From contig NC_134834.1 in the NCBI RefSeq assembly GCF_004210375.1, forward strand, positions 14,431,857 through 14,495,856: a stretch of 64,000 nucleotides of DNA, read 5' to 3'. The stretch is from Tachypleus tridentatus. Lineage: Eukaryota; Arthropoda; Merostomata; Xiphosura; Limulidae. Every line of letters starts with the position of its first letter. Position 1 is the stretch's first letter. The notes beneath the pieces are model-generated. The model had not been told where the DNA came from. It ran no database searches and worked only from the letters and a program-made list of their open reading frames with translations. The translations under genes were made by a program, and so were the position numbers. This document shows positions 21,700 to 33,492 of the stretch, piece by piece.

Positions 21700-21920
21700 A
21701 AGTCAGTCACCTTCCAACAACTATCTGTAGACAGGATTAACTGATACAGATGTGGGATATGGAGGTTTGAGGATCCACATCTTGTTTTATTATTTTATTT
21801 TTTACATATCACGCTTGGCGAATAGAGGCTCAGACTGACAGATAGTGTGTGCCCACCGCTATGTGGTTCCTACATCTAGGGCTACCTCCAAGGACCGGGG
21901 CACATTTACTATCTCCCACA
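21700..21920 (+). repeat. unclassified dispersed repeat, copy 1
   Basis: Similar over about 210 bases, in opposite orientation, to 35030-35245. Shared words include CTGTAGACAG/CTGCAGACAG, AGATGTGGGA, CCACATCTTG, AGACTGA and TCACCTCCA/CTACCTCCA. No coding frame and no obvious terminal repeats; family unknown. Confidence 0.55.
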
Positions 21921-22224
21921 TTATTGTCTACACGCTAGTAACTTCGTACACTTTGGTTACGTTGCGTTACATTTTTATTAGTTTGTTTGATCAGTAATTC
22001 TTTTTAATGTCACTATTAAATAATTATATGTGTAATGTTTATAATTACGTCATATATATTTCAATGAGTGTAATTTGCTACTGAGTTATCGCATATTACT
22101 TTATTCCATCTATTGAAACTTGCTCATTGTACTTTTACTTCCACGGTCACCTTCTCTACGCTAGCGCCATCTAGTTTACAGGGAGTAGAATCATAGCTAA
22201 TAAATAACAGAAACTCTCATTGTC

Positions 22225-22467
22225 TGTTCCAGAATTTCGTCCAAAGCTACTCAAAAGCTATCTGCACATAACTGTCTCTACGTTTTGAAACTGATAGTCT
22301 AGAAAGTCAAATTCGCCCACTCCTGTGCTTTAGCAGTTCTAGTCTGATTCGATGGTGGAGTCTGACTACCAGCGGCCCAAACGTGAGAAACGCAAAGGGT
22401 CACGAATCACTAGCCCTTGGATTTACAGTCAGAGCATGCTAACCATAAAGTCACTCTGGGCGCATAA
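22225..22467 (-). mobile_element. decayed SINE, probably family D
   Basis: CGTCCAAAGCTACTCAAAAG and GCTATCTGCACATAACTG mark the tail complement; TTAGCAGTTCTAGTCTGATTC the body; and GGTCACGAATCACTAGCCCT with CAGAGCATGCTAACCATAAA the tRNA-like head complement. Confidence 0.6.
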
Positions 22468-22564
22468 CAAACCGTAATGAAATTCGTAATATAATATTGT
22501 CAAAAATACTTTAAAAAGCTAACGTCTTCTCAATTTTACCAAAGCCACTTTAGGGCAAATTGTT

Positions 22565-22822
22565 ATGATAGTATTTCTTGTCATGTAACATTTCTCCAAA
22601 GGTATGGTAAGTAAAACATTTTAACATGTAACATTGCAACAAAAGTATGACAAATTAAATATTTTGACATGTAACATTTCATCAAAGGTATGGTAAATTA
22701 AACACTTTGACATGTAACATTTTATCAAAAGTATTGATAAATTAAAAATTTTGGCATGTACCATTTCTCCAAACGTATAGTAAGTTAAACATTTTGACAT
22801 GTAATATTTCTCCAAAACATTT
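22565..22822. repeat. about 44-bp minisatellite, about 5.5 copies
   Basis: Repeats of ACATGTAACATTTCTCCAAA followed by GGTATGGTAAGTTAAACATTTTG, with variants (TTTCATC, TTTTATC, TTGATAAATT). ACATGT at the unit start is a palindrome. Confidence 0.9.
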
Positions 22823-22829
22823 ATTGTCA

Positions 22830-23290
22830 GCTTTTCTCAGGATACGTTTCTTTCCATGTCAAACTCATATACCCTTAAAATAGTAGAAACTTTCACACAA
22901 ACTACAACTCTCTAAAAGCTATGCTGATATTTCCCGAAGTTACAGTTCAGGATCACTATAACACAAAGAAACCTTAAATTTATACCTCAGCTTTCCTTCG
23001 TCTAATAACTATCTGTAGCTGAGTTTACCCACGTGAGATTTAGGATCATTGAAACATAAAGAAACTTTAAATATAGGTCCCAGAAATCACTGCACTTTGT
23101 TTTAAATTTCTATGCAGTTCATTAATTCGTGGTCAATTTAAAGTTATCCGATAAAAAGGATTCGACAGCTATGATTGTAGCTAAACTAAACGCATATGTT
23201 GAGAAGAAAGACGTAATTAATATACGTCGTTAACTGTTTTGTCCTGACGTCATAAACTTAAGTAATAGAACGTCGCTTGTTGATGCCTAC
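22830..23290. other. unannotated stretch with one short duplication
   Basis: The phrase AGGATCA.T.(T/G)AA(A)CA.AAAGAAAC.TTAAAT occurs near 22950-22980 and again near 23042-23072. Otherwise nothing recognised. Confidence 0.4.
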
Positions 23291-23295
23291 TGTTT

Positions 23296-23513
23296 GCATT
23301 GGATTAGTGAGATATATTATAAACTTTTATATATATTAGCCCTAAAAACTCACTGGATTAAGATGATATGTCACAAACTTTCGATGTATTACCCTTACAA
23401 ACTCACTAGATTAGTGCGGCATGTGACAAGCTTTCGATATATTAGGCCTAAAAACTCACTGGATTTTTGTGATATGTGAAAACCAGTCGGTATATTATTC
23501 CTAAATAACTCTT
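23296..23513. repeat. about 51-bp minisatellite, left part
   Basis: Copies of AAACTCACTGGATTA, GTGATATGTCACAAACTTTC and GATATATTAGCCCTA. The array resumes at 23766 after a SINE. Confidence 0.85.
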
Positions 23514-23765
23514 GGCACGCCATGGCCAGGTGGTTAAGGCACTCGACTCGTAATCTGAGAGTCGCAGGTTCGAATCCCCATCACACCAAACATGCTCGCC
23601 CTTTCAGCCGTGGGGACGTTATAATGTCACGGTCAATTCCACGGTAAAAAAGTAGCCCAGGAGTTGGCGGTGGGTGGTGATGACTAGTTGCCTTCCCTCT
23701 AGTTCTACACTTATAAATTCGGGGCAGATAGCCTTCGTGTAGCTTTGCGCAAAATTCAAAACAAA
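23514..23765 (+). mobile_element. SINE, family A, inserted in a minisatellite
   Basis: Head GGCACGCCATGGCCAGGTGG, loop CTCGTAA, B box GGTTCGAATCCCCA, body with GGCGGTGGGTGGTGATGAC, tail GTGTAGCTTTGCGCAAAATT then AAAACAAACC. The flanks (CCTAAATAACTC and CCCTAATAACTC) belong to the same tandem array, so the insertion split it. Confidence 0.95.
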
Positions 23766-23880
23766 CCAACCCTAATAACTCACAAAATAAGAGTAATATG
23801 TGACAAAATTTATATATTAGGCCTAATAACTTACAGGAATAGTGATTCTTTCGATATATTAGCCCTAAAAACTAATTTCT
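23766..23880. repeat. about 51-bp minisatellite, right part
   Basis: Two to three further copies of the unit seen at 23296-23513 (CCTAATAACTCAC..., GATATATTAGCCCTA), more diverged. Confidence 0.8.
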
Positions 23881-23884
23881 GGTC

Positions 23885-24477
23885 AACTTTCTTTACAATG
23901 CTTGATTGCAATACCAACTCCATACCAACGAAAGAATGTTTGAAAACTTAGCGTCTAGTATTGAAAAGCTAACGTCAATCCAACACTTTCATATTAAAGG
24001 ATTTAGGAAAATCCTAGAGGTGAAATAATTTCTTCACAGTCCTTCTAGCTGGTGTGTATTTTTAACCTCGCTTTATGAAAGTTGTAAACTTGGTAGCACT
24101 TAAACCTTGCACTTAAAATAATATGATTACGTAAATGATAACTTTGATATAAAATAATATCTCATTTACACTTTTAATACGACGTATATTACAAACAAAA
24201 TCTCTTAAATTTACATAATATTTTCAGTATTACTCACTGAAAGTGTTGAGAAAAATTTAATATAACGTCGTACTCAGACTTCAATCAATGCCTCGAGAAA
24301 ACCAGGCTGCACGAAAAAATATACTCAAATAATACAACGAAAAAAAACAAAAAAACAAACGTTGGCTTTCTGTCACGTTACTCTGCTGTTGTAAAGCAGT
24401 TAAACTGCTATACGAAAAACAGTGCTGATTGTCTAAGATAGAACGAGTTTTGTTTTAGCTTTCTCTCTTTCTGTTCA
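23885..24477. other. unannotated AT-rich stretch
   Basis: No gene or repeat recognised. An A-rich run (AAAAAAACAAAAAAACAAAC) lies near 24341-24360. Confidence 0.3.
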
Positions 24478-24479
24478 GG

Positions 24480-24752
24480 GGCCTGGCATGGCCTAGCGCG
24501 TTAAGGCGTGCGCTTCGTAATCTGAGGGTCGCGGGTTCGCGCCCGAGTCGCGCCAAAACATGCTCGCCCTCCCAGCCGTGGGGGCGTTATAATGTTACGG
24601 TCAACCCCACTATTCGTTGGTAAAATAGTCCAAGAGTTGGCGGTGGGTGGTGATGACTAGCTGCCTTCCCTCTAGTCTTACACTGCTAAATTAGGGACGG
24701 CTAGCACAGATAGCCCTCGAGTTGCTTTGTGCGAAATTCCAAAACAAACAAA
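24480..24752 (+). mobile_element. SINE, family A, full length
   Basis: Head GGCCTGGCATGGCCTAGCGC, loop TTCGTAA, B box GGGTTCGCGCCC, body with CCCAGCCGTGGGGGCGTTAT and GCGGTGGGTGGTGATGACTA, tail TGCGAAATTCCAAAACAAAC. Confidence 0.95.
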
Positions 24753-24759
24753 CTCTTTC

Positions 24760-26000
24760 TGTTCAAAATATGAAGCCGCAATTAAATAGGCTTTCTCTTT
24801 GAGTAACCACAAGAATTATATGGAAGAATAAGAAATGTTCATTAGAAGTAAAAAGCAGAATTATTAAAGAAACGTTTGTCAGTTTAATAAAACTCGTAAC
24901 CAAAAAAGTACTGCTTTTCCCTTAAGCCTACTGTTAACTTGCACGTAGTTTTAACAGGAGTCACCCGCTCTTGAAGCTTACTAAACCATACTTTATAAAA
25001 CAATATTTGATTGAGTTCCTAAAATATAAAGTACGCGAACCAAAGATGTGTAAAAAAAAAGAACACAAAATATGGAAAATATTGATTCAGTTTCAATGTT
25101 TAAGGTTAAAAGTACAACTTGAATATAAGTCGGGTGTAGATCGGTGTTTCCCAAAATGGTAAAAGTTGTAAAAAATTTTATGAGGGCCATCAAAAATAAT
25201 AAATTAATTTGAAATCTAACTTAAACAAGGAGCTGATAAAGTTATGTTGAATTAATGAAATGATACAGTATGTCGAGATATGTTACTGTTTTTTACTTCG
25301 GCACTAGTTTTCAATCAACATTTAAAAGTATAAGGGGGAACATTTTAAAATAACGTTTTAAAGCATTTTTTATACGTTGTGAACCTCAGACTGAAAGAGT
25401 TGGGAACCATTGTTCCAGAAAGGCTTCTTTCAAAATAATCCATCGAACGACCAAAACAGCAAATTTTATTATATACAATATAAACCGGTCGTTCAAAGAT
25501 TTATATGGTGAAAACCTACTCGAAAAAGCCGTTATTTTCAACTTTCTATTTTTGTTCTATTTCGTGAAGTGTAGCGAAAGAACGTTTACTCTCGAACGCA
25601 AAGTGCAGAACAGCCAAAAGAACTCACACATTTCGAATTACGGGCTCGCAATGTAATAGTGCGATCAAAATTTTGGAAAGTACAGTTACCGAATCGAATA
25701 TAATACAGTAATATTTCCTGAAAACAAGAATATACTTCAAGTTTATGACGTGATTACGTTGAAAGATCTAGAAATATTTAATCATTCAGGATAAATTATT
25801 TAGTTTGGCTAGATGTTATGGTGTGTCATTATTTTCATGTTGTATTGAGAAAATAATAACTCCTTTGTTCAGTTTCATTTACTGAAACACTTATGTGAGC
25901 TTGTGTTGGGGACATCGATAAAGGGTTTCTTTTTCATAATTTAACTAATTATTGTATTTACAAAAACTCAGAGAAAAAAGTTCAAAATCAATAATAAAGA
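24760..26000. other. unannotated AT-rich stretch
   Basis: Overlapping open frames on both strands near 24971-25193 have no recognisable domain and low-complexity composition. Nothing else recognised. Confidence 0.3.
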
Positions 26001-26300
26001 AAACCACCATGACTATAAACAAGACCAAACTTCATATTAAAATTACAGCATTAAAACAAGTTATCATGACTTTGAATACAAGACCAAACTTTACGTTAAG
26101 CCTAAAGTATTAAAACAAGTTGTCATGGCTTCTTTACGTACAAGACCAAACTCTGCGGTAAAACTAGAACATTGACACATTTTATCACGACTTTAAATAT
26201 AAGACCACATTTAATGTTGAACCTAAAGTATTAGTACAAGTTATCATGACTATTATATACAAGACCAAACTTTACGCTAAGCCTTGAGTATGAACCCCAG
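26000..26300. repeat. about 59-bp minisatellite, about 5 diverged copies
   Basis: Units contain ACAAGACCAAACTTTACGTT, AAGCCTAAAGTATTAAAACA and AGTTATCATGACT. Copies differ by up to about a quarter of positions. Confidence 0.85.
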
Positions 26301-26780
26301 CTACAGCGATAAAGTGTAGAGACCATAAACTATTTTACTTATTTTATAATTTATTAATAAAAAAAGTAATCCTTAAGTGTTTCTGGTTTAGAAATTCTCA
26401 TTAAAAAATGAAACTTTTTTAAAAGCATCGTTCTAGTTTACTAAACGTGGGCATCTAAGCGATTAGGTACTAATAACATAATCTGTAACGTTAATAATAC
26501 AAAATACGTCACATCAATTTCACTTCAATGCCTTCATAAACGAAATAAAATAAGGTAATTTTTCATACTACCTGAAAAGCGAGGCAAGTCACGACATTCT
26601 GTTTGGTCCTTAGAATTTTTTTTTTTTTTTTTCAGATGTAATTTATTATTTGTGATAATGGATGATACGTCTTATGTAAGTTACATTTAGTGAAAATCAT
26701 GAACTGATAGTTACGTGTCGTCAAAGTAAATACATTCCACAATGAACAAAGGAAGTCATTTCAAGTAGCTGTTTTAGTAG
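26300..26780. other. unannotated AT-rich stretch with poly-T tract
   Basis: A run of about 17 T lies at 26617-26634. No gene recognised. Confidence 0.35.
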
Positions 26781-26782
26781 TT

Positions 26783-26893
26783 GCTATGTTCTGAGTGCAA
26801 AGCTACACAGTGGGCTATCTGCACTCGTAGGGATTCGAACCCTTGATTTTAGTGTTGTAAGTCTATAAACCTACTACTAACACACGGGAGACA
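26783..26893 (-). mobile_element. SINE, family B/C, partial
   Basis: AGTGCAAAGCTACACAGTGG and GGCTATCTGCAC (tail complement), GGGATTCGAACCCTTGATTT (B box) and AGTGTTGTAAGTCTATAAAC (head). Confidence 0.75.
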
Positions 26894-27292
26894 GCTGCTT
26901 GTGATTCACACAGGATAAAGTTGTGAACAGTAGATTAAAAGAACTGTGAGAAACAACGTTCAGCCATCCGTAAACTTTAGTAATCAATTCCATTAAACAC
27001 GTGTGAAAACTTGTGACTTATAAAATTTGACTTGCAAACAGTAGCCAACAAACGAACTCCGGGGTAAAACAACAGTGGTGAGTGCGGACTACCAGTCAAT
27101 CAGATGTGACTAAAAAAAGTACAAAAAACATACTTCGTTATAAAAATCGTTCTTTTAACACGTAACTACAAAATGTTTAAGCAAGCCAGCATCAAAATTA
27201 TGTTAGAAAAGAAACTAGCCCCAAGATTCTCTTACAAAAGACAACCCAATGGGTCAGCGGCAAGATTGGAAATGTTAACACTAAATTTGGTT

Positions 27293-27400
27293 GTTGTTAA
27301 GCGCAAAGCTACACAAGGGGGTATCTGTGCTCTGGCAAACCACAGCGATCCAAACCCAATAAAGTCGTAAGCCCAGAACCATTTGGGGCTTAACCCCCAA
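27293..27400 (-). mobile_element. SINE, family C, decayed
   Basis: GTTAAGCGCAAAGCTACACA and GGTATCTGTGCTCTGGC mark the tail complement; CCAAACCCAATAAAGTCGTAAG is a decayed B box and head. Confidence 0.6.
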
Positions 27401-28465
27401 AACGAGGTTCCCATGTTCATGATTGGCACAGCACATGTTCATTGCGTTGCTTTACGTTTAACCTATGAAAACCTTTGGGGAAAAAAAGTTAAAAAGGAAA
27501 ACCAGCACTAAGATTCGATTACAAAAATCACACTTCTAACTAGTGAACCAGAAGTTTAGTAAAGCAAACCAGAATGATACCGATAGTCGTTGTAACATGT
27601 TAATCTTGACGTCCTATTAACGGTCCTAACATAACAACCAGAATTATCCTGATAACTTCATCATAGCATGCTGAAATTTGGTAATTACTTGAGCACAACC
27701 TGAACACGATTGATAAAAAAACATTTCAATATCGTGACTTATAACTAACGATCCAAACATGAGTTCTAGAATCATACTGATAAAAACATTGTCACCTCCA
27801 CAAACCTTCTAATTAACATAAACTATCATAATTTATGTGAACAACATAACTTGTTTATATTATTTCGTGTATCGAATTAAATTACTTTAGTTATTCTACT
27901 TACAAACAAGGCTTTTAGCGGGTCCACCAAATTACTGTTAAAGTACACAGAGAAGGTTCTTTAAACTCCATTAGGCCTATTATTCCAAGCCAGAAGTTTT
28001 ATGTTTCTTAATGTACAGTATACATCACAACGCAGACTTTATAAAACTTATAATGAACGCTAGAATCCTATAACAGGGTTAAGTTATATAACAATATATT
28101 TAAGGAAATGGATTTCCTCAAACTCAATTATGTTAAAAGCTTTCTCCAAGTAATATGGTCGTACCTCTATTAGGCTTACAAAAAATCCATTCACCTCGAT
28201 CTAGGTCTAGAAGGCGTCGGCTGGCGTTTAATTTATGCCATAGAATTCTCTTTATATATTATTAGTGGTTAGTATTTATAATTCCTATAAAAATGTTTAT
28301 ATATACATATACCTTTTATAAAAGTATTTCCAGTTTTTAAGAAAACAAAAGATAGTTTTAAGAAAAAAAGTTTAAATAATTTTACAAGACCTTTCTAAAG
28401 TTCCCTCTTTTCTTTTCTTTTTTACAGATATTAAATTTTAAACGTGTCTTGTTTATTTGTGAACT
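27400..28465. other. unannotated AT-rich stretch
   Basis: No gene or repeat recognised. Confidence 0.3.
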
Positions 28466-28740
28466 GACCCGGCATGGCCAAGCGTGTTAAGGCGTGCAAC
28501 TCGTAATCTGAGGGTCGCGGGTTCACATCCCCATCGCGCCAAACATGCTCGCCCTTTCAGCTGTGGGGCGTTATAATGCAACGGTCAATCCCACTATTCG
28601 TTGGTAAAAGAGTAGCCCAAGAGTTGGCGGTGGGTGGTGATGACTAGCTGCCTTCCCTCTAGTCTTACACTGCTAAATTAGGGACGACTAGCGCAGATAG
28701 CCCTCGAGTAGCTTTGCGTGAAATTAAAACCAAAAACAAA
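28466..28740 (+). mobile_element. SINE, family A, full length
   Basis: Head GACCCGGCATGGCCAAGCGT, loop CTCGTAA, B box GGGTTCACATCCCC (one change from the usual), standard body, tail GCGTGAAATTAAAACCAAAA. Confidence 0.95.
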
Positions 28741-28883
28741 CACAATAAATATGATACGTTTCAATATAAGAAAAAAAATCTCGTTCTTCCATTTCTATTG
28801 TGTATAATTTCAATATACTTTGACGTAATCACATATCTATTGTAATAAAATATTATATATATGTACAAAATTATTTAAATGTA

Positions 28884-29790
28884 CGAGGGCTGTTCAAGAA
28901 ATACGCGGACTGACGTCATAAAACAAAATGTACTTTATTTAGAAGTTACAGGTCTGGGACCCCTTCAAAGTACTCTCCTCCCCAACGCACACACTTATCC
29001 CAACGGTGTTTCCACTTGTTGAAACAGTCCTGGTACGCTTCTTTTGTAATGTCCTCCAACTCCTTCGTCGCATTTGCCTTAATCTCGGGAATCGTCTCAA
29101 ATATTCTTCTTTTCAAGGGTCTTTTGAGTTTGGGGAACAAGAAAAAATCGCAATGAGCAAGGTCAGGTAAGTAGGGGGGTGGAGAAGAACAGTGATCGAG
29201 AGTTTGGCCAAAAACTCACAAGTTCTGAGGCACAAATTTCGCAGCAACGCGGTGCATCTTCAATTTTTCGGTCAAAATCTCGTAACAAGATCCAACTGAT
29301 ATCCCACACTCTTCAGCAAGCTCCCTGACAGTCAGACGTCGATTTGTCCGCACCAAGGTGTTGATTTTGTCGACGTGTGGGTCGTCAGTTGACGTGGAAG
29401 GACGTCCAGGACGCTCATCATCTTCAATGGACTGTCGACCATCCTTAAAACGTTCATGCCACTTGAAACATGCCGTACGCTTTATAGCAACATCACCGTA
29501 AGCCGTGTTAAGCATAGCAAAAGTTTCAGTCGCAGATTTTCCAAGTTTAACACAAAATTTCACAGCAAGTCGTTGCTCCTTCAGGTCATTCATTCTGAAA
29601 TCCGCCAAACGAAAAAATCGCACTTCACTTGAAACCGCGTAGCTAATACACAAATGAAGATATCTGCGATCGGGAAATGGCGTCGTAATCAGCTGATCTG
29701 TGCGAACCTAGCGACACCAAGTGGATTCACCTGGAACCAACTGGAGCCGCGCAATTCAAACAGTCCGCGTATTTTTTTGAACAGACCTCG
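28884..29790 (-). mobile_element. Mariner DNA transposon, internally deleted
   Basis: 907 bp with terminal inverted repeats of about 29 bp that match at nearly every position (CGAGGGCTGTTCAAG... and complement CGAGGTCTGTTCAAA..., both ending ATACGCGGACTG) and TA on both flanks (28882-28883, 29791-29792). Intact relatives are about 1.3 kb; about 400-450 bp of the transposase are missing. The near-perfect ends imply a fairly young copy that might still be mobilised by a transposase supplied from elsewhere. Confidence 0.93.
28946..29593 (-). pseudogene. mariner transposase remnant lacking catalytic core
   Basis: The start is the ATG at 29593 (MNDLKEQRLAVKFCVKLGKS). The N-terminal DNA-binding part follows: KWHERFKDGRQSIEDDERPG and the second helix-turn-helix (RRLTVRELAEECGISVGSCY). 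After AAKFVPQNL comes one in-frame TGA, then directly the C-terminal end (PPPYLPDLAHCDFFLFPKLK, ending WGGEYFEG). Residues that should carry the first two catalytic Asp of the DD34D triad are gone; only the third-Asp region (PDLAHCD) remains. An upstream frame extension to 29653 has no transposase similarity. Confidence 0.9.
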
Positions 29791-29792
29791 TA

Positions 29793-30107
29793 TATGGCAG
29801 CAACTAAGACATTCTTAAAATTCGTCTTATTACTGTATGAAGGGTGTATAAGTGCTATAAATTAACGTCTTAAGAAACTATCTTATTTAAAGTTAAATTT
29901 ATTGTTCACTTTTCATTATAAACCCGTTATGTGATATCGATTACTAAAGTATTAAATTTAATACAATAAAAGAGTTCAGGTTGAAAAAACTATCATTAAA
30001 TTAAAACTTTTTCCAGTAGGTGAACTTTCGCAGCGCCCCCAAAAATGTTCTGTTTCAGGAGTAAATAAAAACAAAATTAAAATAATTAAATATCTTTATT
30101 GGTTGTT
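29793..30107. other. unannotated AT-rich stretch
   Basis: No gene or repeat recognised. Confidence 0.3.
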
Positions 30108-30322
30108 TCTGAGGTTTGGTATGGTCAAGTGGTTAGGGGATTGACTCTGAAGGTCACAAGCTCGAATCCACTTCCTACCAAACGTTATGACATCACGGTC
30201 ACTCCCAGTATTCTCTGGTACAAGAGTAGCCCAACAGTTGGCTCCCTTAGTATTTCACAGCTAAATTGTGAACGGGTAGTGTGGATAGCCATCGTGTAAT
30301 TTTGCGCGAAATTCCACACAAA
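30108..30322 (+). mobile_element. SINE, family A, diverged and shortened
   Basis: GGTTTGGTATGGTCAAGTGG (head), AAGCTCGAATCCAC (B box), CATCACGGTCACTCCCAGTA, GAGTAGCCCAACAGTTGGC, then a deletion and CATCGTGTAATTTTGCGCGA (tail). Confidence 0.8.
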
Positions 30323-30784
30323 GACCCTTGTTTTGAAGTTCATGTGCCGTGTCTGTCATAGACTACAGAGTGCACAGTTCTTCTCGTGATTAATTGTATG
30401 TGCGCATTTTACTGAAGTTACGACACTGCAAAGTTCGGTTAGACTCTTATGTGACGTAATTGTTATGCCTACTGATTGATTGACAAACAACACGACAGAC
30501 GGTCTTCGCCCCTCCTATCAGCGAATTTACTGTGAATAAGTGTTTGTATAAATAAACTCATCAAAACATAAATTGGTGATTATTATTTTGTGCATTTCTA
30601 AGTATTTATATTTCGTGTTTAATAGCTATTGTATTTTTTCTCATATATGTATACAACTATGAGGTCACTACAATGCGTGAGCCAAGTGTGACATCATCCA
30701 CTATTTACCAAAGGTAGGACTGAGATCGAAACCTTGCAGTTCGATCGTACATCGCTGATTGTTCTTTGAGTAAATGTTTATTTC

Positions 30785-30960
30785 ACAATTTTCGTGCAAG
30801 TCTACACAAGGGCTATCTATATAGCTTCCTTCCTTTTGAACTCTGTGGTACACTAGCAAAAGGCAACTAATCAACAGCATCTACCGCCAACTCTTGTCTG
30901 ACCAGAGGGGGTGATTTAAGTGTCATTTCCACAGCGCACAAACGGAACACAATTTTGCAG
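30785..30960 (-). mobile_element. SINE, family D, partial
   Basis: CACAAGGGCTATCTATATAG and CATCTACCGCCAACTCTTGT, then CTGACCAGAGGGGGTGATTT; no clear tRNA-like head remains. Confidence 0.6.
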
Positions 30961-33408
30961 CAGAGGGACGGGGAACTTTTGCTGCAGTTTATCTAAAGTT
31001 TCATAAATACCATTTAAAGTAATATAAACTGAATTAATCACCAAACAATTTCTCCAAAGAGGCAAAGTTTATATCTTTTCAAAAGTTTTGAGACAGCGTA
31101 GTATAAGATAAGATAAAACTGTTTGTATTTACACTGACATGTTATCTGTTGATATATAATATTAATACGTTGTGTTAAATGTCACCCTTGACATTAAAAC
31201 ATTCCCCAACCAATGTTTTATTACTTCAACACCTGAACGTTATAAATTATAATTATCTCTAGGAATATATATATATATTCACTTGTAACCTTTATGTATT
31301 CTTATGAGTTACGAAACCACCGATATTCCATTTGGGTGTGAAATTGCGACACTATAAGTGAGGTGTAGCGTGATTACTTCCGTGTTTCAAAACCTGTTTC
31401 TGGATTTAGCTTATCACAAATTTCGCATTGATACTGATTTTCACCACCTCGTTCTTAAATTTGCACAGGGGCCCGCACCTACTAAAAACTGGCTGTCCCA
31501 GTTTGGACTTATCTATTATTATCTCTTTCCTAAGGACTTTAAAATAACAGATAATTCATGGTGTTGAAATTCTAAAGTGTAATATCGCTAGAGACGTGTG
31601 ACTATAAACATTTAAATATAACTTTATAATTTTTAATACAACTATATGGCAGTATATGCTTGATCATTGGACTTAAAACTTCGAAACTTTTCACGTCATA
31701 TTGGTACCCTAATGCTGAAAACATTTTCGTACGTATATAGCACAAGTTGTTTTATAACAACGCGATGATAGTACAGTATCTTTAACAATTTTAAAGTAAA
31801 AAAAAACATTCCAGATGATTTACCTCTAAAAAGGTCTTGTTTCTTGGAGTTTGGTTGAATCATAAGATTTTCAACTTCATATAATTTGTAGCAACACGAT
31901 CTCAAACTGGTAAGTCACCTGGTGATAAATTTATGTAGCGCTATAAACTGTTTATATCTTGTTAATCCGGTTCCTGTTTGTGAGTAGCTAGGCGACGTAA
32001 CGAGCGACACGAAACAAGCTTCAAGTGTGATTGTCATATTTAAAAATTCTGAGTTTATATAAAATGTTATCTTGCAGGAACTTGGAGTTGGTCTAATGTT
32101 CTTGTGGAATTCTTGGTGGCCCGTCACAAGTATAAATTATAACCCCTAAGGTTAGTCTTTGTTTTAAAACTTAGTGTGAGTATATATTTATTTATTACTA
32201 ACTATTTTTAGGACTACTTTTAAAAAATAGTGTAAGTTATGCTAGTCGTTTGAAAATCTAGTAATTTTACTGTTATTGTTAAGCCTTGAAGCTTTTGTTG
32301 CTTATTTTACTTTCGCATATATTAACCAAACTTGAAATATAACTTCATTATAGAGATAATATTTGCAATGAATCTCTTGGTCCATTTTGACGATCATAAG
32401 CCTTTAACTTAAACTTTTAGTTTAAAAACAACAACAACACCCAAATCCAGTTTCCATCTAACGTTTCGCATTGCATTTTAAATTACAGGTGGTCTACGAT
32501 GACTGAACATTTTCTAATAAACCAGTATTTTTCACTTAAGTAGCATTACTGAGGCTGATAAATGGAGTTTTCACAGTTAGGTTTCCTGCCTGTAATAATC
32601 GTATTATTAAGTTAATAATAGTGCCTTAGGTAGAACGTTTGTTGGTAAAGATTAATGGAAAGATATTAACGTAACATAAGTACAGGTTAATATCCTACAA
32701 GTTAGTTAACAGAAGTGGTAGTGTTGATGGATCATCTGTTTTCATACTTACATTTGAGAACAGTAGGTCTAGAGGACAACACGGATATAAATATTGTAAG
32801 TGTGAGAGTTATCTTCAGGTAAAATAGCTACATTATTCTAATCATTGGTCTTTTTAATGGGTCATTTTCAGATGTGATGGAAACAGTAAATATAAGGAAA
32901 AGTTTGAAAGATGATTGAATGATAGTGAGTTTGTTTTTTCTTTGACTGTTTAAATTAGTGACTGGAATTGTCTAAGCCTCTTCTTGTTAGTTAGTGATAT
33001 ACTAATGATATTTTTCAAACAACTAGACGTCTTACAGTTATGTGTGTTGCTAGTGGATCTATACATTTAAAATAGGTATGTGAAATCCATCACAAGAGCG
33101 TTACTATAACAGTTACTTTGTCTGTGCTAATCTGAATACACTTGTATCTAATTCAGTGACATTTGATGTTCAGTCTTTGACTTAGTTGGAGGGGTGGCAT
33201 TTTTTTTAGTGAGAAATGTATTAACAGGATAATCATGGGAGATGATGTACAATAAACTTACAAACATCCTGACAGATAACCTTGTGATACTGGACACTGG
33301 TGTAGTGCATTATTACAAATTTCAGAGAAAATTAGTCCAGAATAAGTATGTTCTTTTTATTGTTCATTACATGTTTATGATTTTTATACAGTTCTGCAAT
33401 TGTTTCAG
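30960..33408. other. unannotated stretch upstream of the copper transporter coding exons
   Basis: This should hold the 5' untranslated exon and promoter of the copper transporter, but I could not place them. There is a TATA-like TATAAATTATAA at about 32132-32143 without a matching initiator. Several open frames of 60-70 codons have no recognisable domain. Confidence 0.35.
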
Positions 33409-33492
33409 AAATGCCTTATGGGTCATATTTTGAATTTTCTTATCGTGTTGAAAACCTGCTGTTCAAAGGACTTAGTTGCTCAACAGTTGGAG
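33409..33492 (+). CDS. Ctr1: CTR/SLC31 copper transporter, coding exon 1 (of 3)
   Basis: CTR proteins form trimers in the plasma or endosomal membrane and import Cu(I). The acceptor is TGCAATTGTTTCAG at 33395-33408 and the donor GGAG/GTTAGT at 33492/33493. The ATG at 33411 (G at -3) opens MPYGSYFEFSYRVENLLFKG, which fits the segment just before membrane span 1 of CTR1 proteins (MP.TFYF..xVExLLF). The exon ends with one base of a Gly codon, completed exactly by the next coding exon. Joined, the three exons give 498 coding bases, 165 residues plus stop; human CTR1 is 190 and CTR2 143 residues. Two bases precede the ATG in this exon, so an upstream exon exists; it may be 5' UTR, or it could supply a Met/His-rich extracellular N-terminus that I did not find. 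Confidence 0.82.

Noticed and set aside
33242-33433. 63-codon + strand frame overlapping copper transporter exon 1
   Set aside because: It is in a different frame from the CTR peptide and crosses the splice acceptor; the phase-matched CTR reading is far better supported.
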